A DNA stretch of 64,000 nt from CALXVA01 sp944393025 (GTDB lineage Bacteria > Bacillota > Clostridia > TANB77 > CAG-508): NCBI GenBank assembly GCA_963931445.1, contig OZ007016.1:434001-498000 (forward strand), in the 5' to 3' direction. Below are positions 61,780-64,000 of the stretch, one piece after another (within the stretch, counting starts at the first letter, position 1; the number at the start of each line of letters is the position of its first letter). The translations under genes were made by a program, and so were the position numbers. The notes under the pieces were generated by a model, which was not told the origin of the DNA, searched no databases, and saw only the letters and a list, made by a program, of their open reading frames with translations.

Positions 61780-62177
61780 ATATTATAGAATATTTTATAG
61801 GAATAATTGCTGGAATAATTGGTGGATTAGGAATGGGAGGAGGAACCATTCTAATTTTATTGTTGACTATGTTTTTAAACATAGAACAAAATGTTGCGCA
61901 GGGAAGCAATGTGGTATTTTTTATTCCAATGGCTATTACAGCAATAATTATTTATATAAAAAATAAGAACATTAATTTTAAAGTAGCAATTCCAATTTGT
62001 GTATGGGGATTAGTAGGAACAATTATAGGATCAGTACTTTCTACCAAATTAGAGATTGGAATACTTAGAAAATGCTTTGGAATTTTTTTGATTATAACTG
62101 CAATTTATCAAACATATTCTCTATATAAAAGGTATATAAAATTAAAAAATAGGAATAATAGTAAAAAAATAATATGA
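61776..62177 (+). CDS. TauE/SafE-family half transporter, second half
   Basis: 133 aa from GTG 61776. G-I-I-G-G-L-G-M-G-G-G near residue 15, then Q-G-S-N-V-V-F-F-I-P, are the second-repeat DUF81 motifs. Four membrane segments and a basic C-terminus. The GTG overlaps the previous stop, so translation is coupled. The split is common in Firmicutes and does not need recoding. Confidence 0.8.
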   Translation: MNIIEYFIGIIAGIIGGLGMGGGTILILLLTMFLNIEQNVAQGSNVVFFIPMAITAIIIYIKNKNINFKVAIPICVWGLVGTIIGSVLSTKLEIGILRKCFGIFLIITAIYQTYSLYKRYIKLKNRNNSKKII

Positions 62178-62189
62178 AGGAGGAAATAT

Positions 62190-62336
62190 ATGAGTATGAA
62201 ATTCATAAAAGGAATGATAATAGGAGGACTTATTTCAGCAGGTGTAACTATGGTTTGTTCAGAAACAATGCAACCAAGTAGAAAAAAAATGATAAAAATG
62301 GGAAGACAATTTGCTAGAAAAATGGGAATAGTATAA
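62190..62336 (+). CDS. YtxH-like small membrane protein
   Basis: 48 aa: a glycine-rich hydrophobic N-terminus (G-M-I-I-G-G-L-I-S-A-G-V-T-M) followed by a basic amphipathic helix. It resembles YtxH-type proteins. AAGGAGGAAATAT precedes the ATG. Confidence 0.6.
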   Translation: MSMKFIKGMIIGGLISAGVTMVCSETMQPSRKKMIKMGRQFARKMGIV

Positions 62337-62440
62337 TAAATTAATTTATGTAACACTTTATTTTAATATAAATTTAATTATAAGATTAAGTGTAGGAAAA
62401 TTTAATAAATACAGTTATGGTAATATTTGAAAGGAAACTT

Positions 62441-62742
62441 AACCTTGTTGTATAGTCAAAATCTGTCGATTTTTCCTATACAATAAGAAAGGCATTTCGC
62501 CAAGTATGCCTCTGAAGTAAGTGCGAAATACATGTCACTCGCTTCGCTCGGACAGGCTAAGGATGCCTAACCTTGTTGTATAGTCAAAATCTGTCGATTT
62601 TTTCTATACAATAAGAAAGGCATTTCGCCAAGTATGCCTCTGAAGTAAGTGCGAAATACATGTCACTCGCTTCGCTCGGACAGGCTAAGGATGCCTAACC
62701 TTGTTGTATAGTCAAAATCTGTCGATTTTTCCTATACAATAA
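62441..62742. repeat. 128-bp tandem repeat, about 2.4 copies
   Basis: Units start at 62441, 62569 and 62697 (period 128). The copies are nearly identical (one T/C change in the T-run). Each unit holds TTGTATAG/CTATACAA, AGGCAT/ATGCCT, and a GC-rich GTCACTCGCTTCGCTCGGAC palindrome. The third copy stops after the first hairpin and runs into the terminator below. No ORF. The preceding 100 bases from 62337 are AT-rich with nothing seen. Confidence 0.9.
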
Positions 62743-62744
62743 GA

Positions 62745-62774
62745 AAAGGACTACTATTAATTTAGTAGTCCTTT
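62745..62774. terminator. Bidirectional terminator
   Basis: AAAGGACTACTA-TTAATT-TAGTAGTCCTTT, perfect 12-bp stem. It ends the minus-strand gene that follows. Confidence 0.85.
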
Positions 62775-62779
62775 AAAAG

Positions 62780-63280
62780 TTAAAATGGTCTGCAACATGG
62801 TTTGCAATGCTCAGGTCTTTTATTACAATTATCTTCTTTTTTATCACAATTTTCAGTTTTATTATTACAATTATCTTTTGAGCAGTTATTATTAAGTTCT
62901 TTTTTGCAATCCATTTTTATTCCTTTTAAACAATCACCATTATGCTCTACTTTAGTACATACTTTGCAATGTTTTACTTGATCTACCCAAATTTCTATTT
63001 CATAAAATCTGTTAGAGCAAAGAGGTCCAAAAACAAATTCACCATTTTTGTCAGTAAATGTATGAGAAACTGGTCTTCTTTCTTCTTTACCACATTCACA
63101 AACAACTTCTACTAATTTTACTACAGCATCACATACAGGTTCTTGATAACAATCTTTTACAATACCATAAATAACACTTCTATTATCTTCTGGTAAAGTA
63201 ATATCTAAATCGTATTGTTTTCCAGATGCTAAAATTCCATCAACATTTAAAACTGGACATATATTTTTTTCATATTCCAT
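62780..63280 (-). CDS. Carboxypeptidase-regulatory-like protein with Cys-rich tail
   Basis: 166 aa. Residues 30-110 form a beta-sandwich with V-I-Y-G-I-V-K-D and F-T-D-K-N-G-E-F-V-F-G-P-L, as in CarboxypepD-regulatory or Cna B-like domains. The C-terminal 45 residues repeat Asn, Cys and Lys (D-N-C-N-N-K-T-E-N-C-D-K-K-E). There is no signal peptide. Such proteins occur in spore formers and may be coat components; that is inference. Confidence 0.65.
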   Translation of the reverse strand: MEYEKNICPVLNVDGILASGKQYDLDITLPEDNRSVIYGIVKDCYQEPVCDAVVKLVEVVCECGKEERRPVSHTFTDKNGEFVFGPLCSNRFYEIEIWVDQVKHCKVCTKVEHNGDCLKGIKMDCKKELNNNCSKDNCNNKTENCDKKEDNCNKRPEHCKPCCRPF

Positions 63281-63476
63281 AACTTAAAATCATCCTTATA
63301 TAAAATATTTAGGTTTTTTTAGGGATTTACCTATAAACCCAAAATAATCTTTTGTGTTTACTTAATATATTCTATGAATATATTATTAAATTGTGCATAA
63401 AATGTAGAAAAATATATAAATTTAAAGTATAATAGTTTAATATAAATTTGTATGATAAAAGGAAGGAAGTAAAGTA
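63281..63476. promoter_or_regulatory. Divergent intergenic region before murI
   Basis: 196 bases between divergent genes. A TATAAT-like TATAATAG at 63428-63435 may be the -10 box of murI; GGAAGGAAG at 63461-63469 is its ribosome site. The inverted TAGGTTTTTTTAGGGATTT segment near 63310 shows no clear function. Confidence 0.45.
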
Positions 63477-64000
63477 ATGGACAAAAGACCAATAGGAGTA
63501 TTTGATTCTGGAGTAGGAGGAGTAACAGTATTAAAAGAAATACAAAAACTTATTCCAAATGAAAACTATATATATATAGGAGATACTGCAAGTTTTCCAT
63601 ATGGAAGTAAATCTCAAAAAACAATAATAAAACTTTGTAAAAAAAGAATAGAAGATTTAATTAATAATAATGTAAAACTAATAGTAATTGCATGCGGAAC
63701 AGCTACAAGCCAAGCACTTGAAGAAATGCAAAAAATATTTAATATACCAATAATAGGAATAATAGAACCAACAGTAAAATATTTAAAAGATAATAATATT
63801 AGAAAAATAGGAATTATTGCTACAGCAGGAACAATAAGAAGTAAGGGCTGGGAAAAGAAAATAAAGCAAAACATAAAAGAATCAGATGTACAAAGTAAAG
63901 CATGTCCATTGTTAGCACCAATGGCAGAAGAGGGATGGATTAATAATGATATAGCAAAACTTGCAGTACATGAATATGTCAAAGATATAAAAAACATTGA
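63477..64000 (+). CDS. murI: Glutamate racemase, 5' part (runs off the window)
   Basis: The first 174 residues are present and the frame is open to the window edge. G-V-F-D-S-G-V-G-G-V-T-V near residue 7 carries the first catalytic-site Asp/Ser; I-A-C-G-T-A-T-S-Q near 70 holds one catalytic Cys; the second Cys region appears to follow in K-A-C-P-L-L-A-P near 140. It makes D-glutamate for peptidoglycan. TGC GGA here contains a CGG out of phase and is read normally. Confidence 0.95.
   Translation, partial: MDKRPIGVFDSGVGGVTVLKEIQKLIPNENYIYIGDTASFPYGSKSQKTIIKLCKKRIEDLINNNVKLIVIACGTATSQALEEMQKIFNIPIIGIIEPTVKYLKDNNIRKIGIIATAGTIRSKGWEKKIKQNIKESDVQSKACPLLAPMAEEGWINNDIAKLAVHEYVKDIKNI

Noticed and set aside
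61435..62177. Split TauE/SafE gene as another frameshift
   Set aside because: The two halves have their own start codons with a four-base overlap, no CGG, and two-gene DUF81 transporters are common.
1..64000. CRISPR array
   Set aside because: The only regular direct repeat is the 128-bp tandem unit at 62441, which has no unique spacers; no cas genes are present.

Overview
This window is a very AT-rich bacterial chromosome segment. The gene set (primase and sigma-A pair, CIRCE-controlled groESL, YlbJ-type sporulation membrane protein, MtaB, DeoD, cysteine desulfurase) and the strong AGGAGG-type ribosome binding sites point to a low-GC, probably spore-forming member of the Clostridia. The exact lineage is not recognisable from the sequence alone.

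Layout. 1-2045 carries the core of a diversity-generating retroelement: a MutS-like accessory protein, an Avd-like four-helix protein, a reverse transcriptase and an adenine-rich template repeat. Its variable target gene is not in the window. 2134-4568 is a complete IS21-family element with near-identical ends and a 7-bp target duplication. 4739-10160 is host chromosome: OB-fold protein, dUTPase, CarD-like regulator, dnaG, rpoD. 10302-46626 is a 36.3-kb HK97-type siphoprophage integrated into the 3' end of a tRNA-Met gene, with a 24-bp att duplication and matching arm-type repeats inside both ends. It reads lysogeny module (integrase, ImmA-like peptidase, DUF3800, two XRE regulators), replication and recombination genes, late regulator, tRNA, HicAB, packaging, head, tail, holin, endolysin. 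46808-64000 is host chromosome again: an endolysin paralogue beside attR, ylbJ, mgtA-like ATPase, deoD, groESL, mtaB, tRNA-Leu, cysteine desulfurase, TauE-like halves, a tandem repeat and the start of murI.

The most striking signal is translational. I found 15 in-frame CGG codons in convincing genes. At 14 of them the protein continues correctly only if the ribosome moves to the +1 frame, skipping the C and reading the following GGN as glycine. This happens in host core genes (dnaG, mtaB), in the retroelement reverse transcriptase and in ten prophage genes, on both strands, and twice in one HNH nuclease gene. About sixty CGG trinucleotides in the other two codon phases of intact genes cause no disruption, and arginine is otherwise encoded by AGA, AGG, CGT, CGA or CGC. 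The inserted base always lies exactly at a codon boundary before a glycine codon, which argues against random sequencing error. The simplest reading is that in this organism CGG is not an arginine codon but a +1 recoding signal, with CGGN read as one glycine. One small, compositionally different membrane-protein gene (56352-56561) contains a CGG that seems to be read in frame.

Host and prophage share this rule, so the phage is adapted to a host with the same decoding system. Prophage replication (its DnaD-like initiator), the HicA toxin and the ImmA-like peptidase all depend on it. CDS coordinates below span the recoding sites, and full-length products are given.
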